Assembly (NCBI RefSeq): GCF_007997285.1
Contig: NZ_VORX01000009.1
Coordinates: 62,001-126,000 of the forward strand
Origin: Gelidibacter salicanalis
GTDB taxonomy: Bacteria; Bacteroidota; Bacteroidia; Flavobacteriales; Flavobacteriaceae
Length of the DNA stretch: 64,000 nt
Direction of reading: 5' to 3'
Part shown: piece after piece, positions 8,998 through 18,100 of the stretch
Layout: each line of letters starts with the position of its first letter
Numbering within the stretch: the stretch's first letter is position 1
Notes under the pieces: model-generated
What the model was told of the DNA's origin: nothing
What the model saw: only the letters and a program-made list of their open reading frames with translations
Databases searched by the model: none
Translations under genes and position numbers: made by a program

Positions 8998-10203
8998 ATG
9001 ATAAGAAAATTCTCCAAAATTGGTGTGTTGATGTTCGCATTAACGGTCGTTATGAGTTGTGCCACTAGGGTTGAACAACGAGTACCTTTATCCAAAGAAA
9101 TTGAAACTGTAAAAAACGAGTTTGCTCCGGATAAAAGAGTGGCGCTTTTTTCTGTGAATGCTGAGAAAAACGGAAAAACCTATGTTTTAAAAGGTGAAAG
9201 TAATTTACCAGATGCCGTTGCCGCCCTAAAACGTAATTTGACGGCAGCAAACATTTCCTATACAGACGAAATCCAAATGTTGCCCGCTTCCGATTTGGGC
9301 GGTAAGACTCTTGGTTTGGTGACCATTTCAGTAGCGAATTTAAGAAGTCGCCCTGCACATTCGGCAGAATTAGCTACTCAAGCAACTTTAGGGACGCCTG
9401 TAAACATCTTAAAAAAAGAAGATAGTTGGACCTTGATTCAAACGCCAGATAAATATTTGGCTTGGGTAGATAGTGGCGGTGTTCAAGACATCAATCAGAC
9501 GGAATTTGACCGATGGAAAACCACTACAAAACTCATCTATACCAATATAACTGGCAGTAGTTATTCTGAACCGTCTAGAAGTTCTCAAGTCGTTTCTGAT
9601 ATTGTTGCCGGAGGTATTTTTGAATTGGTAGATGAAACTGGCGACTTTTATAAAGTGGTGTATCCAGACCAACGATTTGCCTATATTAATAAACCAGAAG
9701 CTGAACTTTACGCATCTTGGTTAGCACGCACCAATCCATCCAACGAAAATTTGGTAGCCACTTCAAAACGCTTGATGGGCTTACCTTATTTATGGGGAGG
9801 TACCTCGCCTAAAGGTGTGGATTGTAGCGGATTCACAAAAACCATCTTCTTCTTAAATGGACTTATTTTACCTAGAGATGCCTCCCAGCAAATTCATACT
9901 GGCGATTTAATTGACGACCATCAGAATTTTGAAAACCTGCAACCTGGCGATTTGTTGTTTTTTGGAAAAAAAGCCACAGAAACGTCTTCTGAACGCGTGA
10001 TTCATGTAGGGATGTGGATTGGTAATAACGAGTTTATTCATTCTGCTGGACGAGTAAAAATTAATAGCGTGGATAAAAATGCCGCCAATTTTGATGCCTA
10101 TAACCTCAATAGATATTTGCGTACAAAACGTGTGGTGAATAGCGAGATCGGGGAGGTGATTGATTTGACCCAGACTAACGTTTTTGAAGCTGCTGCTCAG
10201 TAG
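8998..10203 (+). CDS. NlpC/P60 peptidoglycan hydrolase lipoprotein with SH3 domains
   Basis: The 401-residue protein starts with a lipoprotein signal peptide (lipobox VMSC, lipidated C21). It carries two bacterial SH3-like domains (about 105-165 and 178-235) and a C-terminal NlpC/P60 domain. The catalytic residues are C276 (GVDCSGF), H336 (VIHVGMW) and H348 (FIHSAG). Such enzymes cut the gamma-D-Glu to diamino-acid bond in peptidoglycan stem peptides. Here the enzyme would be anchored to the outer or inner membrane. It is a single gene, followed by an array of hairpin repeats and a terminator. Confidence 0.9.
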   Translation: MIRKFSKIGVLMFALTVVMSCATRVEQRVPLSKEIETVKNEFAPDKRVALFSVNAEKNGKTYVLKGESNLPDAVAALKRNLTAANISYTDEIQMLPASDLGGKTLGLVTISVANLRSRPAHSAELATQATLGTPVNILKKEDSWTLIQTPDKYLAWVDSGGVQDINQTEFDRWKTTTKLIYTNITGSSYSEPSRSSQVVSDIVAGGIFELVDETGDFYKVVYPDQRFAYINKPEAELYASWLARTNPSNENLVATSKRLMGLPYLWGGTSPKGVDCSGFTKTIFFLNGLILPRDASQQIHTGDLIDDHQNFENLQPGDLLFFGKKATETSSERVIHVGMWIGNNEFIHSAGRVKINSVDKNAANFDAYNLNRYLRTKRVVNSEIGEVIDLTQTNVFEAAAQ

Positions 10204-10217
10204 GTTTTAAGTATATT

Positions 10218-10484
10218 CTTGTTGGTGGAAAACACCAACAAGGGCGTCCGAACTTCAACAAGGACGTGGAAAACACCAACAAGCGCTTTGAATCTTGTTG
10301 GTGGAAAACACCAACAAGGGCGAAGTACCCCGACAAGGGCGGAGAGAACAGCCTTGAAGGTGAAAGACTTGTTGGTGGAAAACACCAACAAGGGCCTGAA
10401 AAAACTTGTTGGTGGAAAACACCAACAAGGGCTTGGAAAACATCCGTGAAGGTGAAAGACTTGTTGGTGGGAAACACCAACAAA
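10218..10484. repeat. Five-copy palindromic hairpin repeat
   Basis: CTTGTTGGTG and CACCAACAAG flank a GAAAA loop at 10218-10242, 10294-10318, 10368-10392 and 10405-10429. A fifth copy with two changes is at 10460-10484, and a half copy lies near 10266-10283. Each copy is usually followed by GGGC or a close variant. The DNA between copies is also partly repeated (GAAGGTGAAAGA precedes the third and fifth). Every copy would form a 10-bp hairpin with the same loop in RNA. Frames open through this region on both strands are by-products of the repeat. Confidence 0.9.
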
Positions 10485-10540
10485 GGCCTTTCGGAATTAA
10501 GAAAACAGGAAAGTTTAAAAGTCGGGACAGCTAGTAAACA

Positions 10541-10574
10541 AAAAATCCTGACTTCAAATGAGGTCAGGATTTTT
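10541..10574. terminator. Bidirectional terminator between the NlpC/P60 gene and secA
   Basis: AAAAATCCTGAC (10541-10552) pairs with GTCAGGATTTTT (10563-10574) around a 10-base loop, with A and T tracts on the two sides. It lies between convergent genes. Confidence 0.8.
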
Positions 10575-10607
10575 TTATTTTGGAATCTCCGCTTTCGCAG
10601 AAATTAA

Positions 10608-13600
10608 TTATCCTTCAGTAATAACCCAGTCGCCTTTCATTAATAAAGGTTCTGCTTGTTTGTACTTCAACGTTTTGTTTTCGCCACTCATCACATTCTT
10701 GATGGTCACTTTGTCATTACGACCAATCTTTGGCTTGTCGCGAACAATAGTTTCTACCACTTCTTGACGTTGTGGCGAGGTGTTGCCGGCCGCTCTGCTT
10801 TGCGCTGAACGTTCGTCCAAATTAGGGATTTCCTCTTTGGTGGTCTCTAATTTTTCTTTAGAACGTTTATCACGTGCTTCCTGAATGGTGTCTGTAGTTT
10901 CTGATGGCAATTCGCCTTTGAACAAGAATGAAATTACATCTTTATTCACTTGGTCAATCATCACTTTAAACAATTCAAACGCTTCAAACTTATAGATCAA
11001 TAACGGATCCTTTTGCTCGTGTACCGCCAACTGAACCGATTGTTTCAACTCGTCCATTTTACGTAAATGGGTTTTCCAAGCGTCATCAACAATGGCAAGG
11101 GTTATGTTTTTCTCAAAGTCATTGATCAATTGCTTCCCGTTGGTGGTGTAAGCTTTTTCAAGATCAGTAACCACCTGAATACTCTTCACACCATCCGTAA
11201 ACGGCACTACAATGCGCTTAAACTTATCGCGTTGGGTTTCGTAAACATTCTGAATCACAGGGAATGCCATGTCCGCATTACGCTGCATTTTATCTTTGTA
11301 GTGATTAAACGCGGCCTTGTAAATACGACCTGCAATGTCCTGTTCAGAGAGTTTACCAAATTCTGCCTCCGTAATTGGAGAACTCATGGAGAAATAACGG
11401 ATCAATTCAAACTCAAAATTCTTGAAATCGTTGGCCGCTTTGTTGGTTTGGGTGATGCCTTCTGAAGTATCAAAAATCATATTTGCCAAATCCACACGTA
11501 AACGTTCCCCATGTAATGCATGACGGCGACGCTTGTAAATAACTTCACGTTGTGCGTTCATCACATCATCATATTCCAGCAAACGCTTACGAACACCGAA
11601 GTTGTTTTCCTCAACTTTCTTCTGTGCACGTTCAATAGATTTAGAAATCATAGAGTGCTGAATCACTTCACCTTCCTCCAAGCCCATTCTGTCCATCATC
11701 TTGGCAATACGCTCACTACCAAAAAGACGCATAAGGTTATCCTCTAATGACACATAAAACTGTGAACTTCCTGGATCTCCCTGACGTCCGGCACGACCAC
11801 GTAACTGACGGTCAACACGTCTTGAATCATGGCGTTCTGTACCTACAATGGCCAAACCACCAGCTTTCTTAACCTCGTTGCTCAATTTGATATCCGTACC
11901 ACGACCCGCCATGTTGGTGGCAATGGTAACCTGACCTGGCTGTCCCGCTTCTGCGACAATATCAGCCTCTTTTTTATGCAGTTTTGCGTTCAGTACGTTA
12001 TGCGGCACTTTACGAAGCGTTAACATTTTACCCAACAACTCACTAATTTCAACAGAAGTGGTCCCGATCAACACCGGACGGCCTTCCTCAGAAAGTTTGG
12101 TCACTTCGTCAATCACCGCGTTATATTTTTCACGTTTAGTTTTGTACACTAAATCATCGCGGTCATCACGCGCAATTGGTCGGTTGGTTGGAATTTCAAC
12201 CACATCTAATTTATATATTTCCCAAAACTCCCCAGCTTCCGTAACCGCAGTACCGGTCATCCCCGCTAGTTTGCGGTACATCCTGAAGTAATTTTGGAGG
12301 GTTACCGTTGCAAAAGTTTGAGTGACCGCTTCAATTTTCACATTCTCTTTTGCTTCAATAGCCTGGTGCAACCCATCGCTATAACGACGGCCGTCCATGA
12401 TACGACCCGTTTGCTCATCAACGATCATTACTTTATTGTCAATGACCACATATTGAATATCTTTTTCAAATAGGGCATAAGCCTTTAATAATTGGCTTAA
12501 CGTATGGATGCGTTCTGACTTGATTCCGAAATCTCTGAACAACTCTTCTTTAGCATCCGCCTCTTCTTCCTTAGAAAGTTGTTGTGCTTCAATTTTTGAG
12601 ATTTCCATCCCAATTTCTGGCATCACAAAGAAGTTTGGATCATCATCACCTGATAGGAATTCTACACCTTTATCCGTTAATTCAACTTGATTATTTTTTT
12701 CGTCAATCACATAGTACAATTCCGCATCTACCTTAGGCATCTCGCGGTTGTTGTCCTGCATGTATTGATTTTCTGTTTTTTGAAGAAGTTGTTTGATGCC
12801 TTCCTCACTTAAAAACTTGATTAAGGCTTTGTTTTTAGGGATACCTCTATACACACGTAAGAGTTGAAAACCACCTTCTTTTGTATCGCCTTCCGCAATC
12901 AGCTTTTTAGCATCTGACAGCACGTGGGTCAGATACTGACGCTGTACTGCAGCAATACTATCCACTTTGGGTTTTAATTCTGTAAACTCATGACGATCGC
13001 CTTGAGGAACAGGTCCGGATATAATTAACGGGGTACGTGCATCATCCACCAACACGGAATCCACCTCATCCACAATTGCGAAATGGTGCGGCCGCTGTAC
13101 TAAATCGTCAGGTGAGTGCGCCATATTATCACGCAGGTAATCAAAACCGAATTCGTTATTGGTACCATACGTAATGTCGGCCAAATAAGCTTTTTTACGA
13201 GCAGCAGAATTAGGTTGATGGTAGTCAATACAATCCACGCTCATGCCGTGAAATTCGAACAATGGCGCCATCCAAGCGCTATCACGCTTTGCCAAGTAAT
13301 CATTCACAGTTACCAAGTGCACCCCATTACCAGCAAGGGCGTTAAGGTACATTGGAAGTGACGCTACAAGCGTTTTCCCTTCACCCGTATGCATCTCTGC
13401 AATTTTACCTTGGTGCAAAGCGACACCACCAATCAATTGCACATCATAATGAATCATGTCCCAAGTAATCGGTTTCCCGGCGGCATCCCAAGAATTTGCC
13501 CAAATAGCTTTGTCATCTTCTAGAGTGACATACGCTTTACTACCTGAGATCTCACGATCAAAAGTGCTGGCGGTAACGGTGATGGCCGTGTTGTGCACAA

Positions 13601-13967
13601 AGCGTTTGGCCGTTTCCTTAACCACACCAAAAGCTTCCGGAAGAATGTCGTTGAGTACTGCTTCTGTAGCTTTATAAATATCGTCTTTAATGCGGTCAAT
13701 TTCTTGATAGATATCTTCGCGTTCGTCAATATCTTCAGTGGCTTCAGCGTCTTTTTGAAGTTTATCAATGCTATCGTTAAAAGGCTGACGTGCTTCTGCT
13801 ATTTTGGTTCTGAAATAAGCCGTTTTCGCCCTCAATTCGTCGTGAGACAAGGCTTCTAATGCTTTTTCAAAGGTTTTGACTTGATCTACTATAGGCGTGA
13901 TGGCTTTGACATCCTGTTTGGATTTATCACCAACAAAAACCTTCAATACGGAATCTAAAAAACTCAT
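10608..13967 (-). CDS. secA: Preprotein translocase ATPase SecA
   Basis: SecA drives secretory proteins through SecYEG using ATP. The 1119-residue protein has Walker A MHTGEGKT (about residues 192-199), the DEAD-type Walker B VDEVDSVLVDDARTPL and the second-motor block TNMAGRGTDI. The length, about 200 residues over E. coli SecA, reflects insertions usual in Bacteroidota. The C-terminus ends WVITEG without the CxCxSGxxxx(C/H)C zinc/SecB-binding tail; this tail is missing in many SecA lineages. Monocistronic, with its own promoter candidate and a terminator. Confidence 0.98.
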   Translation of the reverse strand: MSFLDSVLKVFVGDKSKQDVKAITPIVDQVKTFEKALEALSHDELRAKTAYFRTKIAEARQPFNDSIDKLQKDAEATEDIDEREDIYQEIDRIKDDIYKATEAVLNDILPEAFGVVKETAKRFVHNTAITVTASTFDREISGSKAYVTLEDDKAIWANSWDAAGKPITWDMIHYDVQLIGGVALHQGKIAEMHTGEGKTLVASLPMYLNALAGNGVHLVTVNDYLAKRDSAWMAPLFEFHGMSVDCIDYHQPNSAARKKAYLADITYGTNNEFGFDYLRDNMAHSPDDLVQRPHHFAIVDEVDSVLVDDARTPLIISGPVPQGDRHEFTELKPKVDSIAAVQRQYLTHVLSDAKKLIAEGDTKEGGFQLLRVYRGIPKNKALIKFLSEEGIKQLLQKTENQYMQDNNREMPKVDAELYYVIDEKNNQVELTDKGVEFLSGDDDPNFFVMPEIGMEISKIEAQQLSKEEEADAKEELFRDFGIKSERIHTLSQLLKAYALFEKDIQYVVIDNKVMIVDEQTGRIMDGRRYSDGLHQAIEAKENVKIEAVTQTFATVTLQNYFRMYRKLAGMTGTAVTEAGEFWEIYKLDVVEIPTNRPIARDDRDDLVYKTKREKYNAVIDEVTKLSEEGRPVLIGTTSVEISELLGKMLTLRKVPHNVLNAKLHKKEADIVAEAGQPGQVTIATNMAGRGTDIKLSNEVKKAGGLAIVGTERHDSRRVDRQLRGRAGRQGDPGSSQFYVSLEDNLMRLFGSERIAKMMDRMGLEEGEVIQHSMISKSIERAQKKVEENNFGVRKRLLEYDDVMNAQREVIYKRRRHALHGERLRVDLANMIFDTSEGITQTNKAANDFKNFEFELIRYFSMSSPITEAEFGKLSEQDIAGRIYKAAFNHYKDKMQRNADMAFPVIQNVYETQRDKFKRIVVPFTDGVKSIQVVTDLEKAYTTNGKQLINDFEKNITLAIVDDAWKTHLRKMDELKQSVQLAVHEQKDPLLIYKFEAFELFKVMIDQVNKDVISFLFKGELPSETTDTIQEARDKRSKEKLETTKEEIPNLDERSAQSRAAGNTSPQRQEVVETIVRDKPKIGRNDKVTIKNVMSGENKTLKYKQAEPLLMKGDWVITEG

Positions 13968-14052
13968 ACGGTTTTAGTGTTTACACGCCGACGGGCGCCG
14001 TGTAGATTAATATAAATGTGTTTGTATACTTTTATTTGCTGTATAAGGCTCA

Positions 14053-14083
14053 CAAAGATACGGTTTGTGCTAGGCTTATTAAA
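14053..14083 (-). promoter_or_regulatory. Bacteroidota-type promoter candidate for secA
   Basis: Read on the minus strand, TTTA is followed after 19 bases by TATCTTTG, an exact TAnnTTTG -7 box; the -33 element has one mismatch to TTTG. The secA start is about 85 bases downstream. The leader includes a small hairpin (TACACG 13982-13987 with CGTGTA 13999-14004). Confidence 0.45.
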
Positions 14084-14094
14084 AAATAGCGCAC

Positions 14095-14121
14095 AAAAAA
14101 AGTCTCTTATGGAGACTTTTT
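14095..14121 (-). terminator. Terminator of the DUF2795-type gene
   Basis: AGTCTC and GAGACT flank a 5-base loop, with an A tract on one side and a T tract on the other, 20 bases after the stop of the small gene at 14142-14363. Confidence 0.65.
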
Positions 14122-14141
14122 AACTAATTTTTCTGATTTAT

Positions 14142-14363
14142 TTAATATTCGTCCTCGTTCCAGAGGTAGTCTTCATCGGTTGGATAATCTGACCAGATTT
14201 CTTCAATTGAGTCGTAAGAGTCACCTTCATCTTCAATTGCTTGTAAATTTTCCACCACTTCTAAAGGCGCACCAGTACGGATCGCGTAGTCAATTAATTC
14301 GTCTTTAGTGGCTGGCCAAGGCGCATCGCTTAAATAGGATGCTAATTCTAATGTCCAATACAT
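14142..14363 (-). CDS. Small DUF2795-type protein
   Basis: The 73-residue acidic protein begins MYWTLELASYLSDAPWPATKDELIDYAIRTG and ends in a strongly acidic tail. This is the pattern of the DUF2795 family, conserved next to housekeeping genes in Flavobacteriia. The fold is probably helical; no function is established. It is clearly a gene: a well-spaced promoter lies upstream (14387-14416) and a terminator downstream. Confidence 0.85.
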   Translation of the reverse strand: MYWTLELASYLSDAPWPATKDELIDYAIRTGAPLEVVENLQAIEDEGDSYDSIEEIWSDYPTDEDYLWNEDEY

Positions 14364-14386
14364 GTGTTATTCAATTTAAATTTTTG

Positions 14387-14416
14387 CAAAAATAATTTTT
14401 TTGTGGTAAGAAACAA
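14387..14416 (-). promoter_or_regulatory. Bacteroidota-type promoter for the DUF2795-type gene
   Basis: Read on the minus strand: TTG, then exactly 19 bases, then TATTTTTG, a full match to TAnnTTTG. The expected transcription start is about 15 bases before the ATG at 14363. This is one of the best promoter matches in the window. Confidence 0.6.
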
Positions 14417-14751
14417 GGAAAAAATGAATTATTTAATCATAATACAAAGAACGTCTCAATTTTACAGCATTTCTTAACTATCAATCATTGTGGTCCGATA
14501 AAGAATCAAGACCTCAGCGCTCTTAGAATAAAGAATAAAGATTTGCTTGCAATTAACTGACAAACAACGATCATTTAAATTAAAATTACACCACCGCTCT
14601 CGGTAATAATAGTTTCTAAAAAGCAAGGTCTCATTTCGGAAATCTTCTAATGTCGCTTGCTTAAAATGAGTTTGTTAAATTATTATTTATTTTTATCGGA
14701 CACTATGACTATCAATATATAATCAAAAAAAATGGGAAAGCCAAATTTAGC
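14417..14751. other. Intergenic region without recognised features
   Basis: AT-rich spacer between two minus-strand genes. I see no open frame, strong hairpin or repeat in it. Confidence 0.4.
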
Positions 14752-15327
14752 CTAGGATTCTTTCTGAGGAATCCATTGAATTTCTTCGGCATTCAAGTCA
14801 TGAGACAACTTCCGTGCCAACACAAATAGGTAGTCCGATAAACGGTTTAAATAGGTCAAGGCTTCCGGTTGAAATGGTTCTAAGTCATTCAGCGCTGACG
14901 CTAAACGTTCCGCTCTACGGCAGACGGTACGGGCTATATGACAGAATGACACCGTTTGATGGCCACCCGGCAATACAAAATGTGTCATTTCTGGCAAGGC
15001 GTTGTTCATGTTGTCAATTTCCTCTTCCAACCGCTTGATGTCGCCCACTGAAATTTTAGGGATATTTAAACGTTCCTTTCCGCTTTTGAGGATGGCTTTT
15101 GCCGGATCTGTCGCTAAAGTAGAGCCAACGGTAAACAAGCGGTCTTGAATGATCATCAGGATGTCTTTGTAGTGCTGATCAATGTTTTGGTCTCTGATTA
15201 AACCCAGATGGCTATTAAGTTCATCGACAGTTCCATAACTTTCAATCCGAATATGGTGTTTAGGGACTCTAGTGCCTCCAAAAAGGGCGGTGGTGCCTTT
15301 ATCACCGGTTTTGGTATAGATTTTCAT
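14752..15327 (-). CDS. PduO-type cob(I)alamin adenosyltransferase
   Basis: Transfers the adenosyl group of ATP to cob(I)alamin, giving coenzyme B12. The 191-residue protein starts with the ATP-binding motif MKIYTKTGDKGTTALFGG, followed by the helical bundle with GTVDELNSHLG, CRRAERLA and YLNRLSDYLFVLAR, all diagnostic of the PduO family. It is a single-domain form of standard length. No other cobalamin genes are nearby, so it most likely serves a B12-dependent enzyme such as methylmalonyl-CoA mutase encoded elsewhere (inference). Confidence 0.93.
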   Translation of the reverse strand: MKIYTKTGDKGTTALFGGTRVPKHHIRIESYGTVDELNSHLGLIRDQNIDQHYKDILMIIQDRLFTVGSTLATDPAKAILKSGKERLNIPKISVGDIKRLEEEIDNMNNALPEMTHFVLPGGHQTVSFCHIARTVCRRAERLASALNDLEPFQPEALTYLNRLSDYLFVLARKLSHDLNAEEIQWIPQKES

Positions 15328-15437
15328 ACTAGTTAATTTAAAGACGCAAAGCGCGTAGGGTGTGAATTACGAAGATACAATAGATTGAAAATATTTACCA
15401 CGAATGGCGGGATGAAATTTTTGAAAAGGCGGGGAGT

Positions 15438-15668
15438 GAGGTTGTAGGTGGTAGGTTTGAGGTTTTAAGTTTCAGGTTAGAGGTTTCAGGTTTGAGTTTT
15501 AAGAGAGGACTGGAACCTGCCAGCTGAAAACTGAATACTGCTAACTGAGGACTGCCAACTGAATACTGAAAACTGCCTACTGCCAACTGCCTACTGAATA
15601 CTGCCAACTGAAGACTGAAAACTGCCAACTGAATACTGCCAACTGAAGACTGAAAACTGCCCACTGAA
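15438..15668. repeat. Heptamer array 1 (33 consecutive 7-bp units)
   Basis: The stretch can be cut into 33 unbroken 7-base words. The first nine or so are of the type (T/G/C)AGGTTT, then the words change to xACTGyy (AACTGAA, GACTGCC, TACTGAA, AACTGCC) without losing phase. The last unit abuts the stop codon of the ABC ATPase gene at 15669. Bases 15328-15437 before it hold no recognised feature. The frame open on the minus strand here is a by-product of the repeat. Confidence 0.85.
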
Positions 15669-16352
15669 CTAATTCCTCAAATCACTTTCAATCACGCCAT
15701 CGCGTAAACGGATAATGCGGGAGGCGCGTGCGGCCACGTCTTCCTCGTGGGTTACGACAATAACCGTATTGCCCGCTTTGTGAATGTCATCAAACAGATG
15801 TAAAATCTCTAAAGAGGTTTTAGAATCTAAGTTTCCTGTCGGTTCATCGGCGAGAATGATGGAGGGTTTGTTCACCAAGGCGCGGCCTACCGCCACACGC
15901 TGACGTTGACCTCCTGATAGTTCGTTTGGCTTGTGATGCACACGATCGGCCAGGCCAACTTCGGTCAGGACTTGCGTTGCACGCGCCTCACGGTCAGCTT
16001 TAGAGGCGCCGGCGTAAATCATGGGTAAAGCAACATTGTCCAAAGCGGTAGTTCTAGGCAATAAATTAAAAGTTTGAAATACAAAACCGATTTCTTTATT
16101 TCTTATTTCTGCCAATTCATCATCACTGAGTTTGCTGACATCCTGATTGTTCAGGATATAGGTGCCTGAAGTAGGAGTGTCCAAACAGCCCAAAAGATTC
16201 ATCAGAGTCGATTTCCCAGAGCCTGAAGGTCCCATAATGGCCACATAATCGCCACGTTCAATATCTAAATCGATGTCTTTTAAAACATAGACTGTTTCTG
16301 AGCCTAATTGAAAGTTTCTGACGATATTTCTGATGTGAATGACGTTATCCAT
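15669..16352 (-). CDS. LolD/MacB-type ABC transporter ATP-binding protein
   Basis: The 227-residue ATPase has Walker [10 protein letters not shown] (41-49), signature LSGGQ (145-149) and Walker B IILADE (165-170) followed by PTGNLD, which is typical of the LolD/MacB/FtsE group. These act on substrates in the inner membrane or periplasm (lipoprotein release, efflux, cell division). No permease gene lies next to it, so its partner is encoded elsewhere and the substrate is unknown. A heptamer array touches its stop codon. Confidence 0.9.
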   Translation of the reverse strand: MDNVIHIRNIVRNFQLGSETVYVLKDIDLDIERGDYVAIMGPSGSGKSTLMNLLGCLDTPTSGTYILNNQDVSKLSDDELAEIRNKEIGFVFQTFNLLPRTTALDNVALPMIYAGASKADREARATQVLTEVGLADRVHHKPNELSGGQRQRVAVGRALVNKPSIILADEPTGNLDSKTSLEILHLFDDIHKAGNTVIVVTHEEDVAARASRIIRLRDGVIESDLRN

Positions 16353-16449
16353 GTGGTGGTTTCCTGATTAAATGCTTATGACAATCGCGACGTTTGCAGC
16401 TGCAAAATAAATGATTTACGATTCATATGACGTGTAACGGCGTAAGATG

Positions 16450-17220
16450 TTACACTCTAATTTTAAAATGTTCTTTTAATTGTTCTTTTCTAAAAAAGAC
16501 CAAGCCCCAATTATAGGTATCCACCGTAACCGTGACTTTAGGGTGGTTTTTGATGATGGTCCAAGCTTCTGTCATGCCTTTAGACCAGTAAATATCGTCA
16601 AATATGAATACCGAATCATTGTGGGCGGTAGGTACTAACATCTCGAAATACTTTAGGGTAGCCTTTTTGGAATGGTGGCCATCGAAGAAAATTAAATCCC
16701 ATGCTGGCTGTGGCAAACGCTGAATACTATCTTCAAACTGACCTTGGATGCAGTCAATATTAGACAGCTTTTGGCTCGAGAAGTTTTGACTGGCGAACTT
16801 GGACAATTGTGGACAGCCTTCAATGCTGATGATGTTAGTGTTCGGATTGGCCAGCGCCATAGCTTGGGTGCCGATGCCGAGGTTGGTGCCTAATTCTAAA
16901 ATAGTTCTTGCTTTAAAATACCGGACCAAACGGTAAAGCAACTTAGCATTTTTAAGATTAGTGCCGGAAGTTTTTGCAATAGCATTGACCCGACGTGTAT
17001 TGGTTTTAAAAACTTTGGAGCCCGAGCCGAAATCGGTTATCTGAATTTGATCGGTATTTTTAAGCAGCGTGTTGCGGTAGGCTTCAATATTGCTATAGGC
17101 AGCATGCTGTGATGGGTCATAAAAACACTTTGTAATCAAATTGTACACAAAAGGCGAATGCACTCCGTGTTGGTTACTTGATTGTAAAAGGAATTTTAGA
17201 TACGCTTGCAGTTGGTGCAC
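16450..17220 (-). CDS. Class I SAM-dependent methyltransferase
   Basis: The 256-residue protein has glycine-rich SAM-binding motif I TILELGTNLGIG (about 106-117), an acidic residue at the end of strand 2 (NIISIEGCP), and WDLIFFDGHHSK as motif IV. The arrangement resembles small-molecule O-methyltransferases. The substrate is unknown. The start is GTG at 17220, and no in-frame ATG precedes the conserved N-terminus (HSPFVYNL). A heptamer array lies just upstream of its start. Confidence 0.8.
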   Translation of the reverse strand: MHQLQAYLKFLLQSSNQHGVHSPFVYNLITKCFYDPSQHAAYSNIEAYRNTLLKNTDQIQITDFGSGSKVFKTNTRRVNAIAKTSGTNLKNAKLLYRLVRYFKARTILELGTNLGIGTQAMALANPNTNIISIEGCPQLSKFASQNFSSQKLSNIDCIQGQFEDSIQRLPQPAWDLIFFDGHHSKKATLKYFEMLVPTAHNDSVFIFDDIYWSKGMTEAWTIIKNHPKVTVTVDTYNWGLVFFRKEQLKEHFKIRV

Positions 17221-17261
17221 GGTGAGTGTGTAAGGGGTTTTGTTTTTATAGTTGATTCCGT

Positions 17262-17373
17262 TTTCAGTTGGCAGTTTTCAGTTGGCAGTTCTCAGTTGGC
17301 AGTTGGCAGTTTTCAGTCTTCAGTCCTCAGTATCCAGTATTCGGTATTCAGTATTGAGTATTCAGTATTCAAA
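17262..17373. repeat. Heptamer array 2 (16 consecutive 7-bp units)
   Basis: Sixteen unbroken 7-base words of the type NNNCAGT: TTTCAGT, TGGCAGT, CTTCAGT, ATTCAGT and others. This is the reverse complement of the ACTG words of array 1. It runs directly into the longer tandem block that starts at 17374. Confidence 0.85.
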
Positions 17374-18070
17374 AAAACGCTGATGACGCTGAATTAATGG
17401 ATTGGCGCAGAATCTTCTTGATGTATATCTTCTGTCGTCCTGAATCTTGGCTCTTGGCACCAACGTCATGTCTCTCTATTCTATGTTCTCTTCTCTATTA
17501 TCTCAATTTTAAAAGAACGCTGAGGACACTGATTTTATGGATTGGCACAGACGTTTCATAGTCTGTCGTCCTGAATCTTGGCTCTAGTCTCCAGCTCTCA
17601 GTCTTCAGTTGGCAGTCTTCAGTTCTCAGTATTCAGTTTAAAGAACGCTGATGACATTGATTTTATGGATTGACGCCGATATTTTCTAATAAATATAAAG
17701 TTCAATTTTACAGTCCGTCGTCCTGAATCTTGGCTCTTGGCTCTCTTCTCTCTTTTCTATGTTCTCTTCTCTCTTGTGTAACCTTTGTTATTTGAAAAGA
17801 ACGCAGATAACGCTGAATTTACTGATTTACGCAGAATCTTATTAAGGTTTACAGTCTGTCGTCCTGTATCTTGGCTCTTGGCTCTTGGCTCTCTTCTCTC
17901 TTTTCTATGTTCTCTTCTCTCTTGTGTAACCTTTGTTATTTGAAAAGAACGCAGATAACGCTGATTTTACAGATTTACGCAGAATCTTAATAAGGTTTAT
18001 AGTCTGTTGTCCTGATTCTTGGCTCTTGGCTCCAACATTTTGCCTCTCTTTTCTATCTTCTATTTTCTCT
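17374..18070. repeat. Five imperfect tandem copies of a 130-155 bp intergenic unit
   Basis: Each unit starts with AAAGAACGC(T/A)GATGACGCTG or a close variant, with AACGC at about 17375, 17516, 17643, 17800 and 17948. Each continues with a (TTTA)CGCAGAATCTT-like part, then TCGTCCTGAATCTTGGCTC, then pyrimidine words (TCTCTTC, TCTATGT) in 7-base steps. The last two units are nearly identical. A run of eight heptamers (17586-17641) sits inside the second unit. No gene is seen here. Confidence 0.8.
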
Positions 18071-18100
18071 TCATCCTCTTCTCCACATCAATAATGACGT

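Noticed and set aside
10175-10607. Several frames on both strands reading LVGGKHQQG or GVFHQQ
   Set aside because: They translate the hairpin repeat after the NlpC/P60 gene and have no conserved protein features.
10608-13967. Missing C-terminal zinc tail of SecA as evidence of truncation
   Set aside because: The frame ends normally and many SecA lineages lack this tail.
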